DNA from: Pseudomonas delhiensis
GTDB lineage: Bacteria > Pseudomonadota > Gammaproteobacteria > Pseudomonadales > Pseudomonadaceae
Assembly (NCBI RefSeq): GCF_900187975.1
Contig: NZ_FZPC01000029.1
Coordinates: 1 to 64,000, forward strand
DNA: 64,000 nucleotides
Reading direction: 5' to 3'
Positions 40,798 to 53,485 of this stretch are shown here, piece by piece (within the stretch, counting starts at the first letter, position 1; each line of letters begins with the position of its first letter). The notes under the pieces were generated by a model. It searched no databases. It was not told the origin of the DNA and worked only from the letters and a program-made list of their open reading frames with translations. The translations under genes and the position numbers were made by a program.

Positions 40798-41400
40798 ATG
40801 CATATCGACGAAGCCATCCGCAGCCGCCGCGCGGTCAAGGGCTACGACCCGGCCTTCAGCCTGAGCCGCGAGGAGAAGGACGAGCTGCTGCAGCTGGCCA
40901 TGCTCGCCCCCTCGGCCTTCAACCTGCAGCACGTGCGCCTGGTCGAGGTCAGCGACCCGCAGCTGCGCGCGCACATCCGCGAAGTGGCCTGGGGCCAGGC
41001 GCAGGTGACCGACGCGTCCCTGCTGGTGGTGGTCTGCGCCCAGCTCGACAGCTGGGAGCAGAACGCCCGCCGCGTGTGGGAGGGCGCGCCCCAGGAAGTG
41101 CAGGACTACATGGCCGGCGCCATCGACGCCTACTACCGCGGCAAGCCCCAGGTGCAGCGCGACGAGACCATGCGCAGCTGCGGCCTGATGGCCCAGACGC
41201 TGATGCTCGCCGCCCGCGGCAAGGGCCTGGATTCCTGCCCCATGGACGGCTTCGACTTCGACGCCGTGGGCAAGCTGATCAACCTGCCGGAGAACCACGT
41301 GATCGGCCTGATGGTCGCCGTCGGCAAGCAGACCCTGGCGCCCAAGCCGCGGGTGGGCAAGCTGGCGCTGGACGAGGTGGTGATCCGCGATCGGTTCTGA
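40798..41400 (+). CDS. Nitroreductase-family FMN oxidoreductase
   Basis: A 200-residue flavoprotein starting MHIDEAIRSRRAVKGYDP, with the family's R-R-x-K/R phosphate-binding start and AMLAPSAFNLQHVR for FMN contact. AAAGGAG lies eight bases before ATG 40798. Such enzymes reduce nitroaromatics, quinones or flavins with NAD(P)H. The physiological substrate is unknown. The preceding gap is 97 bases. Confidence 0.92.
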   Translation: MHIDEAIRSRRAVKGYDPAFSLSREEKDELLQLAMLAPSAFNLQHVRLVEVSDPQLRAHIREVAWGQAQVTDASLLVVVCAQLDSWEQNARRVWEGAPQEVQDYMAGAIDAYYRGKPQVQRDETMRSCGLMAQTLMLAARGKGLDSCPMDGFDFDAVGKLINLPENHVIGLMVAVGKQTLAPKPRVGKLALDEVVIRDRF

Positions 41401-41451
41401 GCCGCGTTGACGCGGATGATCGCGTCCTACGAAAAGCGTTGCCAGCCGGTG

Positions 41452-41783
41452 ATGTAGGAGCAACTGTCTTGCCGACTGCGCCGATGTGCTCTTCGTAGGA
41501 GCGAGCTTGCTCGCGAATAAGCCCCGCAGCGGAGCCTGTTCGCGAGCAAGCTCGCTCCTACAAAAGCCGTGCTCGCCTGTAACGTAGGATCTCGCGCCAC
41601 TAGGCGCCCCATGTAGGAGCGGGCCCTGCCCGCGATTCGCGCGCAGGGCGCTCCTACAGGGTGATGGCGCGGTGGGGGCTGCGTAGGAGCGGACTCCGTC
41701 CGCGATCGGATTCACCGGCCACGCCGGACGCCCCGGCGGCGGGTAACCGCGAACGGTCATTCGCCGTCGGCGTTCCACCCTAC
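41452..41783. repeat. Dense cluster of family A elements plus a degenerate family B element
   Basis: The 379-base gap between the nitroreductase and LysR genes has no gene. It contains a strong inverted pair at 41495-41562 (TAGGAGCGAGCTTGCTCGCG ... GCGAGCAAGCTCGCTCCTAC), another palindrome at 41613-41658, an unpaired half at 41682-41710 and a degenerate B element at 41738-41783. Confidence 0.85.
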
Positions 41784-42682
41784 GGTCGCGGCGCGGCCTC
41801 CAGCATGCGCTGCACCAGCCACTGCAACGCCACGTCGCGCTCGCGCTGGGCCAGGTACACCAGCTCCAGGTGGAACTGGCCGACGTCGAAGGGCAACTCC
41901 AACACCTGCAACGGCAGCCGCTTGGCGAAGTGTTCGGCCAGGCGCGTCGGCAGCACCGTCAGCAGCTCGGTCTCGGCCACCAGCTGCGCGGCCTGCAGGT
42001 AGTTGGGCGTGACGTAGGCAACCTGCCGCTTCAGGCCCTGGCTGGCCAGCCACTGGTCGACCATGCCGCGGGTCTGCCCGCCGGATACCCACAGGTGGCG
42101 TTCGCGCAGGAAGCCGCCGAGGTCCAGCGGGCCGTCCACCCGCGGGTGGCCGCGGCGGGCCAGCAGGCGCAGGGTCTCGCTGGCCCAGGGGCGGCGCTCG
42201 AAGCGCGCCGGGACTTCCTCGAAGCGGCCCAGCACCAGGTCCAGGTTGCCCTTGTCCAGCGCCTCCACCGGTAGGCTCGGGGCCAGGTGGCGCACGTCCA
42301 GGGCCACGCCCGGCGCTTCCGTGCCCAGTTGCCGCAGCAGCGCCGGCATGCACAGCAGCTCGGCGTAGTCGGTCAGCGCCAGGATGAAGCGCTGGCGGCT
42401 GCGCCCCGGCTCGAAGCGCTCGGCGCCGCTTAGGCTCTGCAGGATGCGCTGCAGCGATTCGCGGATCGGCGCCTCCAGCTCCAGCGCCCGTGGCGTGGGC
42501 TGCATGCTGCGGCCGATACGCACCAGCAGCGGGTCGTCGAGCAGCTCGCGCAGGCGGCCCAGGGCGTTGCTCACCGCCGGCTGGCTCAGGGCCAGGCGCT
42601 CGGCGGCGCGGGAAACGCTGCGCTCGCGCAGGAGGGCGTCGAAGACACGCAGCAGGTTGAGGTCGAAGGTATTTATATTCAT
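41780..42682 (-). CDS. LysR family transcriptional regulator
   Basis: A 300-residue regulator: winged helix (about 3-62; FDLNLLRVFDALLRERSVSRAAE, NodD/LeuO-like, cited in part) and effector domain from about 90. I chose ATG 42682 (MNINTFDL) as the family start; the frame extends to 42718. It is divergent from the fatty-acid oxidation gene pair and is its probable regulator. An inverted repeat (42669-42693) overlaps its start. Confidence 0.88.
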   Translation of the reverse strand: MNINTFDLNLLRVFDALLRERSVSRAAERLALSQPAVSNALGRLRELLDDPLLVRIGRSMQPTPRALELEAPIRESLQRILQSLSGAERFEPGRSRQRFILALTDYAELLCMPALLRQLGTEAPGVALDVRHLAPSLPVEALDKGNLDLVLGRFEEVPARFERRPWASETLRLLARRGHPRVDGPLDLGGFLRERHLWVSGGQTRGMVDQWLASQGLKRQVAYVTPNYLQAAQLVAETELLTVLPTRLAEHFAKRLPLQVLELPFDVGQFHLELVYLAQRERDVALQWLVQRMLEAAPRP

Positions 42683-42693
42683 CGGATAAATAC
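42669..42693. promoter_or_regulatory. Inverted repeat overlapping the LysR start
   Basis: Arms GTATTTAT and ATAAATAC, 9 bases apart, straddle ATG 42682 of the LysR gene. This could be an autoregulatory site, or simply a palindrome from the codon content of the first residues. Moderate only. Confidence 0.35.
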
Positions 42694-42792
42694 TGCGCAT
42701 CACAAGACTAAATTTCAAAAATAATCCGAACTTGCCTATGGTGACTGTCGCTTTTTTGCTCGAACGCCCGTTTCGATAACAAGAGGAAGACC

Positions 42793-44030
42793 ATGAGCCC
42801 GATTCCCCCGATTCGCAGCGCCGCGGTGATAGGCGCCGGCACCATGGGCCGCGGCATCGTCATGTGCCTGGCCAATGCCGGCGTGCAGGTGCAGTGGCTG
42901 GACAACAACCCGCAGATGCTGCTGCAGGCCCAGGGCGCGGTGGCCGACACCTATGCCCACAACGTGCGCCAGGGGCGGATCGACGAGGTGGAGGCGGCGG
43001 CCCGCCGCGCGCGGATTTCCCCGGCGGACAACTACGCGGCGATCCGCGAGGCGGACCTGGTGATCGAGGCGGTGTACGAGAACCTGGAACTCAAGCAGTC
43101 GATCTTCCGCGAGCTGGACGCGGCGCTGAAGCCCTCGGCCATCCTCGCCAGCAACACCTCCTACCTGGACGTCGACGCCATCGCCGCGGTGACTGGCCGG
43201 CCGTCCCAGGTGCTGGGCCTGCACTTCTTCAGCCCGGCGCACATCATGAAGCTGCTGGAGGTCGTGCGTGGCGCCAGGACCGCACCCGCCGTGCTCGACG
43301 CCGCCCTGGAGCTGGGCCAGCGCATGGGCAAGGTCAGCGTGGTGGCCGGCAACTGCCACGGTTTCATCGGCAACCGCATGCTGGAGAAGTACGTGCAGGA
43401 GTCGCGGCGGCTGATCCTCGAAGGCTCGCTGCCGTTCCAGGTGGACGCCGCGCTGCAGGGCTTCGGCTTCGCCATGGGCCCGTTCCGCATGTTCGACGTG
43501 GTCGGCATCGACCTCGAATGGCGCGCCCGCGAGCTGGCCGGCAAGGGCCAGGACGCGCCCACCGTGCAGGTGGACAACCGCCTGTGCGAGATGGGCCGCT
43601 TCGGCCAGAAGAGCGGCAACGGCTTCTACCACTACGCGCCGGGCAGCCGCCAGGCCGAGCACGACCCCGAGGTCGACGCCCTGGTGCTGCGCGAGTCCGA
43701 GCGCCTGGGCTACGTGCGCCGCGACGTCGGCCCGGAGGAAATCCTCGAGCGCTGCCTGCTGGCGCTGGTCAACGAAGGCGCGAAGATCCTCGACGAGGGC
43801 ATCGCCAGCCGCAGCGCCGACATCGACACCGTCTACCTCAACGGCTACGGCTTCCCCGCGGCCCAGGGCGGGCCCATGGCCTGGGCCGACGCCCAGGGCC
43901 TGGCCGGCATCCTCGCGCGCCTGCGCGACCTCGCCGGGCAGCACGGCGCGCACTGGCAGCCGGCCGCGCTGATCGAGCGCCTGGCCGCCAGTGGTGGTCG
44001 CTTCGCCGACGTCCACGGGGAGCAGGGCGC

Positions 44031-44034
<4 letters not shown>
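42793..44034 (+). CDS. 3-hydroxyacyl-CoA dehydrogenase
   Basis: A 413-residue NAD-dependent dehydrogenase of fatty acid or related acyl-CoA oxidation. Rossmann motif GAGTMGRGIVMCLA; ASNTSYLDVDAIA; catalytic GLHFFSPAHIMKLLEVV; C-terminal HCDH domains with FGFAMGPFRMFD and NGYGFPAAQGGPM. It lacks the enoyl-CoA hydratase part of FadB. GAGGA precedes ATG 42793. Its stop overlaps the next gene (ATGA). Confidence 0.92.
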
Positions 44035-47179
<3,145 letters not shown>

Positions 47180-47184
<5 letters not shown>

Positions 47185-48067
47185 AAGAGCCCGTATCCAA
47201 CCCCGCGCAGCGCAGGAAAGCCCCCAGGCAAGGATTGTCGTTATGCGGGCTCCAGGCCACGCCGTAGTCTACCAACGGCGACGCCTCCAACGCCACGAAC
47301 GCCGCGCCGGGCAGCTGCATCTTGCGCATCGAGTCCGGCACCAGGGCCACGCCCAGGCCCTCGGCCACCAGGTTGACGATGGTCTGCTGCAGGTGCGGCT
47401 CCAGCTGGATGCGCGGTTCGAAGCCGCTGTCCCGGCAGCACTGCATCACCGCCTCGTGCAGGGCCGGCGCGGTGCTGTGGGGGAAGCTGATGAACGCTTC
47501 CGCCGCCAGTTCGGCGGGTGCCAGGCGCCCTCGCGTCGCGAGGGGGTGCCTTGCCGGCAGCACCGTGCACAGCGGCTCGCGCAGCAGGGTGCGGTAGCGC
47601 AGTTGGCCGGGTTCGCGGGCCGGGAAGGTCAGGGCGACGTCGGCCTCGCCGGCTTCCAGCGCCGGGCCGAGGTCGCGCGGCAACACTTCGTTGAGCACCA
47701 CCTTCACCTGTGGATAAGCGTCGCTGTAGCGCTTGAGCAGGGTCGGCAGCAGCGTCCAGGCGGCGACCATGGTGAAGCTCAGGCGCAGCTCGCCGCGTTC
47801 GCCGCGGGCGCTGGCCCGGGCCGAGCGCACCGCCAGGTCGAGGCCGGCCAGCAGGCTCTTGCAGTGCTGCTGGAACTCGCGGCCGGCGGCGGTCAGCTCC
47901 ACCGCGCGCGAGTGGCGGGCGAACAGCGGGGTGCCCAGTTCGGCCTCCAGCGCGGCTATCTGCCGGCTCAGCGGCGGCTGGGTCAGGTGCAGGGCCTCGG
48001 CGGCGCGGCCGAAGTGCAGGTGCTCGGCGAGGGCGAGGAAATAGCGCAGCTGGCGCAGTTCGATCAT
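47180..48067 (-). CDS. LysR family transcriptional regulator
   Basis: A 295-residue LysR regulator with winged helix (about 1-60; LRQLRYFLALAEHLHFGRAAE, CatR/BenM-like, cited in part) and effector domain. I chose ATG 48067 (MIELRQLRYF), usual for the family, over the upstream frame start 48151. It is divergent from an AEC transporter and probably controls it. The 107-base spacer has two GGTATC copies (at about 48080 and 48112) but no perfect palindrome. Confidence 0.88.
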
Positions 48068-48174
48068 CGATGCATTTCCGGTATCAATTTGGCCTTCAAC
48101 AAGCATTGGACGGTATCGATGGCGCGATCCTATGCTCGCCAGCCTGCCCATGACAATGCCTTGCCGAGCCGCCC

Positions 48175-49104
48175 ATGCACACCGTGATCGTCGTCGTCCT
48201 GCCCATCTTCGCGCTGATCCTGGCCGGCTGGCTGGCGCGCCGGAGCAACCGCCTGGGCGAGGGCGCGGCCTCGGAGATCAACCGGCTGGTGGTCTGGCTG
48301 TGCCTGCCGGCGCTGCTGTTCAAGGTCACCGCCACGGCCACCTGGGCGGAAATCTGGCAGCCGGGCTTCCTCGCCGCCTTCACCGCCGGCTGCCTGCTGG
48401 TGTTCGGCGCCACCCTGGCCTGGCGCCTGTGGCAGGGCCGCGGACTGCCGGCGGCGAGCATCGACGGGCTCAGCGCCTCCTACGCCAACACCGGCTACAT
48501 GGGCATCCCGCTGTGCCTGCTGGTGTTCGGCCAGGACGGCCTGGAGCCGGCGCTGATCGCCTCGCTGCTGGTGGTCTGCGTGCTCTTCGCGGTGGCGGTG
48601 GTGTGCATCGAGGTCGGCCTGCAGAGCGAGAAGCACGTCGGCCGCGCGGTGCTGGTGGTGAGCCGCGCGCTGCTGAAGAACCCGCTGGTGGTCTCGCCCA
48701 TCGTCGGTGGCCTGTGGGCCGCCGGCGGCCTGGGCCTGGCCGAGCCGGTGGTGCATTTCCTCGACCTGCTGGCGGCGGCCACCACGCCCTGCGCGCTGAT
48801 CTCCCTCGGCCTGTTCCTGGCGCAGAAGCAGGAGGGCCCGCAGGTGGGCGCCTGGCCGCTGGTGCTGGTGAAGCTGGTGGGCCAGCCGCTGCTGACCGGC
48901 TTCCTCGCCTACAAGGTGTTCGCCCTGCCGCCGTTGTGGGCGGATTCGGCGCTGCTGCTCAGCGCGCTGCCCACCGGCACCGGGCCGTACATGCTCGCCG
49001 AGTACTACAAGCGCGAGGCGCCGGTGGTGTCGCGGAGCATTCTGCTGTCGACGCTGGGGTCGTTGGTGACCTTGTCGGCGTGCCTGTTGTGGATTGCCCG
49101 CTGA
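48175..49104 (+). CDS. AEC family transporter (auxin efflux/malate permease type)
   Basis: A 309-residue membrane protein with about ten hydrophobic segments and the AEC pattern of two five-helix halves; the N-terminus reads VLPIFALILAGWLARR and the second half ends LLSALPTGTGPYMLAEYY. The family moves carboxylates such as malate or malonate in bacteria. It diverges from a LysR regulator. The final about 25 codons shift to G/T endings next to the repeat array that follows. Confidence 0.87.
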   Translation: MHTVIVVVLPIFALILAGWLARRSNRLGEGAASEINRLVVWLCLPALLFKVTATATWAEIWQPGFLAAFTAGCLLVFGATLAWRLWQGRGLPAASIDGLSASYANTGYMGIPLCLLVFGQDGLEPALIASLLVVCVLFAVAVVCIEVGLQSEKHVGRAVLVVSRALLKNPLVVSPIVGGLWAAGGLGLAEPVVHFLDLLAAATTPCALISLGLFLAQKQEGPQVGAWPLVLVKLVGQPLLTGFLAYKVFALPPLWADSALLLSALPTGTGPYMLAEYYKREAPVVSRSILLSTLGSLVTLSACLLWIAR

Positions 49105-49115
49105 GCGAGGGTTGC

Positions 49116-49690
49116 GGCGGATAACGCCATAGGCGTTATGCGCCCTACGTCGTGGTCAGGTCTGGCGTAGGGCGAATAACGCTCCGCGTTATCCGCCGTT
49201 TGGCCTTGGCCGAACCCCGCTCGGGGCCGAGCCTGGGCATCCTTGTAGGGCGCGCTAGGCTCAGCCACGGCGTTGGCGATGAGAAAGGTGAAACGGCGGA
49301 TAACCGCGAACGGTTATGCGCCCTACGTCGTGGTCAGGTCTGGCGTAGGGCGAATAACGCTCCGCGTTATCCGCCGTTTGGCCTTGGCCGAACCCCGCTC
49401 GGGGGCGAGCCTGGGCATCCTTGTAGGGCGCGCCAGGCTCAGCCACGGCGTTGGCGATGAAAAAGGTGAAACGGCGGATAACCGCGAACGGTTATCCGCC
49501 CTACGTCGTGGTCAGGTCTGGCGTAGGGCGAATAACGTTCCGCGTTATCCGCCGTTTGGCCTTGGCCGAACCCCGCTCGGGTCGAGCCTGGGCATCCTTG
49601 TAGGGCGCGCCAGGCTCAGCCACGGCGTTGGCGATGAGAAAGGTGAAACGGCGGATAACCGCGAACGGTTATGCGCCCTACGTCGTGGTC
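49116..49690. repeat. Tandem array of ~178-bp units built from family B palindromes
   Basis: Three complete units (49116-49294, 49295-49472, 49473-49649; lengths 179, 178, 177) and a partial fourth to about 49690. Each unit has two facing palindromes (GGCGGATAACCGCGAACGG... and GTAGGGCGAATAACGCTCC...) and a spacer GTCGTGGTCAGGTCTGGC plus a longer spacer ending GGCGATGAGAAAGGTGAAA. Differences are few, for example GCTCGGGGCCGAGC, GCTCGGGGGCGAGC and GCTCGGGTCGAGC. The palindromic arms rule out a CRISPR. Confidence 0.93.
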
Positions 49691-49708
49691 AGGCCCGGCG
49701 TAGTGCGG

Positions 49709-49750
49709 GAAAAAAAACCGGGCCTGCCAAGCGGGGCTGGCAGGCCCGGT
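49709..49750 (-). terminator. Strong rho-independent terminator of the amine permease operon
   Basis: A 13-base-pair stem ACCGGGCCTGCCA / TGGCAGGCCCGGT with an 8-base loop is followed on the minus strand by eight T residues. It lies 94 bases after the permease stop and closes the dmm operon. It separates that operon from the repeat array. Confidence 0.94.
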
Positions 49751-49843
49751 CGCAAACCGCTTGGCGCCGGCGCGGGGAGGGGACCCCGCGCGGCGCCGGA
49801 CGCGCCCCTCAGGCGTATGGCCCGAATTGCGTCAGGGTTGCGA

Positions 49844-51376
49844 TCAAGCCGGTTCGGTAAGCGCGCCAGTCGCGCGCACGGATCGTTGGCGGCCGGAGAT
49901 CCTGTGGGCGTCGCCGGCCGGCGCGGTGCCCTTGTCGTAGGGCCTGGCCAGCAGCATGTAGAGCAGGCCGACGCCCAGCACCACGGCGGTGGTGAGGATC
50001 ATCGAGTAGTTGATGTACCAGGGCGCGTCGGGGCTGCGCGGCCAGACCATGTTGGCGATGGCGCCCAGGCCGTAGAGCAGCGCGGCGACGTTCACCAGGG
50101 TGCCCCAGGGGCCCAGGCTGAACTGGCCGCCGGGCACCCAGCCCTTGGTGCGGGCGGTGAGCGCGGCGACCACGATCAGCTGGAAGGCGATGTAGATGCC
50201 GATGGCGGCGAAGCCGACGATGGTGGCGGTGGCTTCGGCCATGAACAGGCCCAGGCAGACGATGGCGGCCGGCACCACGCCGCTGACGACCAGCGCGGCG
50301 GACGGCACGTGGTTGGCCGACAGGCGCTGCAGCACGCGGCTGCCGACGATCATCTCGTCACGGGCATAGGCGAACAGCAGGCGGCTGGCGGCGGCCTGCA
50401 GGCTGAGCACGCAGGACACGAAGGACACCAGCACCACCGCCATCACCAGGCGCGAGCCCACCGGGCCGAAGGCGTTGGCGAGGATGGTGGCGACCGGGTC
50501 GGTGTCTTCGCCGGCGAGCACCTTGTGCATGTCCGGCACCGAGAGGATCAGCGCCAGGCAGGCGAACATCGCGGCGGCGCCGCCGATGTAGATGGTCATG
50601 CGCATGGCCTTGGGGATGCGCTTGCCGGGGTTGGGGGTTTCCTCGGCGACGTCGCCGCAGGCCTCGAAGCCGTAGTACTGGAACAGCCCGGCCAGGGAGG
50701 CGGCGAGGAAGGCCGGCAGGTAGGAGCCGTCCGCGGCGCCCAGGCCGAAGGTGTCGAACAGCACGCTGAACGGCTGGTGGCGCTCGAAGACCAGCAGGTA
50801 GCCGCCCACCAGGATGGCGCCGATCAGCTCGCAGAGGAAGCCGAACATGGCCACCCGCGCCAGCAGCTTGGTGCCCACCAGGTTGAGGCCGGTGGAAACC
50901 AGGATCAGCGCCAGGGCGATGTAGATGCTGACGTTCGCGTCCGGCGCGAAGCCCAGCAGCGCCGCCAGGTAGGGGCCGGCGCCGACGGAGACGCCGGCGA
51001 TGGTGGCGCACAGCGCCCAGGCGTAGACCCAGCCGACCATCCACGCCCAGCGCTTGCCGACCAGGCGCCGCGCCCAGGGGTAGACGCCGCCGGAGATCGG
51101 GAACTGCGAGACCACCTCGCCGAACACCAGGCACACCAGCAACTGGCCGAGGCCGATCAGCAGGTACGACCAGAACATCGGCGGGCCGCCGGCGGCCAGG
51201 CACAGGCCGAACAGGGTGTAGACGCCGACGACCGGCGACAGGTAGGTGAAGCCCAGGGAGAAGTTCTCCCACAGGCTCATGCTGCGCTCGAAGTTCGAGC
51301 TGTAGCCGAGGGCGCGCAGCTGCTCGGCATCGTGATCGGTTACGCCAGCGGCACGCGTGGCAGGGGACCCACTCAT
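49844..51376 (-). CDS. APC-family amino acid/amine permease
   Basis: A 510-residue transporter with about 12-14 membrane segments. The N-terminal part carries the amine-transporter pattern SPVVGVYTLFGLCLAAGGPP and QFPISGGVYPWARRLVGK; QYYGFEACGDVAEET carries the conserved acidic residues of APC members. Related proteins carry ethanolamine, GABA or other amines. It is the last gene of the dmm cluster (109-base gap), so I infer that it imports the substrate amine. AGAGGA precedes ATG 51376. Confidence 0.87.
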   Translation of the reverse strand: MSGSPATRAAGVTDHDAEQLRALGYSSNFERSMSLWENFSLGFTYLSPVVGVYTLFGLCLAAGGPPMFWSYLLIGLGQLLVCLVFGEVVSQFPISGGVYPWARRLVGKRWAWMVGWVYAWALCATIAGVSVGAGPYLAALLGFAPDANVSIYIALALILVSTGLNLVGTKLLARVAMFGFLCELIGAILVGGYLLVFERHQPFSVLFDTFGLGAADGSYLPAFLAASLAGLFQYYGFEACGDVAEETPNPGKRIPKAMRMTIYIGGAAAMFACLALILSVPDMHKVLAGEDTDPVATILANAFGPVGSRLVMAVVLVSFVSCVLSLQAAASRLLFAYARDEMIVGSRVLQRLSANHVPSAALVVSGVVPAAIVCLGLFMAEATATIVGFAAIGIYIAFQLIVVAALTARTKGWVPGGQFSLGPWGTLVNVAALLYGLGAIANMVWPRSPDAPWYINYSMILTTAVVLGVGLLYMLLARPYDKGTAPAGDAHRISGRQRSVRATGALTEPA

Positions 51377-51485
51377 CGTTGTTTCCTCTCAGGGGGTAAT
51401 GGGCAGTGGCACATTGTCTGCGGCGGACCTCGGGTGTCCGCCGCCGCCCTCTACGGGCTCATTGTCGTTATGGAAAGCGCGGTGC

Positions 51486-52502
51486 TTATTTGCCGTCGTC
51501 GTACTTCGAGAGCCACTCCACCGCCGCGTCGCGGTAGCGGGTGAAGCCCTTGTAGTCCACCAGTTCCTGGTTGAGGGACTTGAGCACGCGGTGCATGCGC
51601 CTGGCCCAGGCCGGGTTGCTGGCGATGTCCTGCAGGCTCAGCAGGTAGGTGCGGATCGGGAAAACGATGGCGTTGCTGCGCGGCAGGCGATGCAGCGGCT
51701 GCAGCTCGATGCGCAGGTAGACCTTCTCGCCGGCGTTCTCGGCGGTCACCGTGGTGCGGTCCGGGGCCCAGTCCGGCAGGCTCTCGGCGGACACGTCCAG
51801 GCGCGGGTTGACCGTCAGCGACCAGTTCAGGCGGCGCACCGGGTGGCCGTTGCGCAGGCGCAGGAGGAACTTCAGCGCGCGGTCGAGCATGCCGGTTTCC
51901 TTCACCAGCGGCACCGGGCCGTGGTACTCGTGCCAGGCCATGCCCAGGTTGAAGCGCAGCGAGTAGTCGGCGCGCTGGGTGGCGATGCCGGCGCCCCAGT
52001 ACAGGGTGCCGTCGCGCTCTTCCTGCAGCACCCAGTCGCCCTGGGCCTGGCGGGTGATGTACTCCATCGGCTCGTAGGGCAGGGTGGCCGGGTCGCCGAA
52101 GGTGAAGGTGTCGTCGATGCCCAGCAGCCTGTTGGTCCAGTGCCAGCGGGTGCCGTCGCGCTCCAGGGCGAAGTACTCGGGGTAGTCCCTGGCGTAGGAC
52201 TCCATGATGAGTTCGAGCAGGTCCCACTGCGCCTCCATCATGTGAGGCGCCGAGACGTAGTGCATGCCCGGGTCCTTCTCCAGGGTGATGGCGCGGTCGC
52301 GGCATTCGCTGATGTAGTGCTCGTCGATGTCGAACACCGCGCGCAAGGCGCCGTCGCCCACGCTGACGTGGGGCTCCAGGTTCATCGAGTACATGTACTC
52401 GTCGTCCGGGAAGGGGAAGGGCGCGCGGGCGATGCACTCGGGGCTGTTGGCGTAGGTGTAGTCGTCGCGGTAGGTTTCGTCGGGGCGGAATTGGATGGTC
52501 AT
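51486..52502 (-). CDS. dmmC: Haem-dependent oxidative N-demethylase subunit (DUF3445, DmmC-like)
   Basis: A 338-residue protein of the DUF3445 family, the haem-binding PAS-fold catalytic subunit of dimethylamine monooxygenase and related oxidative N-demethylases, which oxidise secondary methylamines to an amine and formaldehyde. Seen: HYISECRDRAITLEKDPG, YEPMEYITRQAQGDW, SLRFNLGMAWHEYHGPVP and LPRSNAIVFPIRTYLLSL. The start ATG 52502 has GGAG nine bases upstream. It follows a ferredoxin-type reductase and a DmmA-like protein. I have not matched individual haem ligands. Confidence 0.85.
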   Translation of the reverse strand: MTIQFRPDETYRDDYTYANSPECIARAPFPFPDDEYMYSMNLEPHVSVGDGALRAVFDIDEHYISECRDRAITLEKDPGMHYVSAPHMMEAQWDLLELIMESYARDYPEYFALERDGTRWHWTNRLLGIDDTFTFGDPATLPYEPMEYITRQAQGDWVLQEERDGTLYWGAGIATQRADYSLRFNLGMAWHEYHGPVPLVKETGMLDRALKFLLRLRNGHPVRRLNWSLTVNPRLDVSAESLPDWAPDRTTVTAENAGEKVYLRIELQPLHRLPRSNAIVFPIRTYLLSLQDIASNPAWARRMHRVLKSLNQELVDYKGFTRYRDAAVEWLSKYDDGK

Positions 52503-52516
52503 GGTCGTTCTCCGGC

Positions 52517-53485
52517 TCAGCAGTCGATGACCAGCCGCGAGCACTTGGCGCGCGACACGCAGGGCATGATTTTCTTGTTGGCGGCCTTGTCCTCGTCGGA
52601 CAGCCAGTCGTCGGTGTGGAGGATCTCGCCGTCCAGCTCCAGGACGTTGGTCTCGCACATGCCGCAGGCGCCGCCGCGGCACAGGTAGGGAATCTCGTGG
52701 CCGGCGGCCTCGGCGGCTTCCAGCAGGCTCTGGTCGGGCGAGACCTCGATGGTCGCGCCGCTGCGCGCCAGGGTGACCTTGAACGGCTCGCCGCTGCTGC
52801 CCTGTTCGAGGAAGCGCTCGTAGTGGATGTGGCTGTCGGTCCAGCCGTGGGCGCGGGCCGCGTCTATGGTGGCCTGGATCATGCCCTCGGGGCCGCAGAC
52901 GTAGACGTCGCTGCCCAGCGGGCGGTCGGCCAGCACGGCGGAAATGTCCAGGCGCTCGCCGCGGTCGTCGCGGTACAGGCGCACGGCATCGCCGTATTCG
53001 CGCAGCAGTTCCTCGCCCAGGCGCGCGTGTTCCGCGCCGCGCACCGCCAGGTGCACTTCGAAGGGCGTGCCGCGCAGGCGCAGTTCGGCCAGTTGCGAGC
53101 ACACCGGGGTGATGCCCACGCCGCCGGCGATGAACAGGTGCAGGCGCGCGTGCTTGCTCAGCGGGAACAGGTTCACCGGGCGGAGGATTTCCAGCTCGTC
53201 GCCTTCCTTCACCGCGTCGTGCATGCGCCTGGAGCCGCCGCGGCCGTCTGCCACGCGGCGCACGGCGATCTGGTAGGCGCTGGCGTCGTAGGGCGAGCTC
53301 ATCAGCGAGTAGGCGTTGCGGTAGGTGCCGCCCTCGTGGGGGATCAGCACCACCACGTTGCTGCCGCCGGAGAACGGTGTCAGTTGGCCGCCGTCCCGCG
53401 GGACCAGGGTGAAGCGCTTGATTTCCGGGGTGACCTGCTCGATGCGGGCGACGCGAACGTTGAGGGTTCCGGTGGACTGGCTCAT
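52517..53485 (-). CDS. dmmB: Oxidoreductase of dimethylamine monooxygenase (DmmB-like, FMN/2Fe-2S)
   Basis: A 322-residue phthalate-dioxygenase-reductase-type protein: flavin domain (about 1-100; RNAYSLMSSPYD), NAD(P)H domain (about 110-220; HLFIAGGVGITPV, YVCGPEGMI) and C-terminal plant-type [2Fe-2S] ferredoxin with CRGGACGMC and a distal Cys in MPCVSR. It carries electrons to the haem subunit. ATG 53485 overlaps the DmmA-like stop by four bases, indicating coupled translation. Confidence 0.9.
   Translation of the reverse strand: MSQSTGTLNVRVARIEQVTPEIKRFTLVPRDGGQLTPFSGGSNVVVLIPHEGGTYRNAYSLMSSPYDASAYQIAVRRVADGRGGSRRMHDAVKEGDELEILRPVNLFPLSKHARLHLFIAGGVGITPVCSQLAELRLRGTPFEVHLAVRGAEHARLGEELLREYGDAVRLYRDDRGERLDISAVLADRPLGSDVYVCGPEGMIQATIDAARAHGWTDSHIHYERFLEQGSSGEPFKVTLARSGATIEVSPDQSLLEAAEAAGHEIPYLCRGGACGMCETNVLELDGEILHTDDWLSDEDKAANKKIMPCVSRAKCSRLVIDC

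Noticed and set aside
49116-49690. CRISPR-like array
   Set aside because: Units are ~178 bp and nearly identical throughout with palindromes; no short repeats with unique spacers and no cas genes.
49273-49860. Open frame of 195 codons through the 178-bp array
   Set aside because: It repeats with the array, but unit lengths vary 177-179, so frames drift; no ribosome site or homology.
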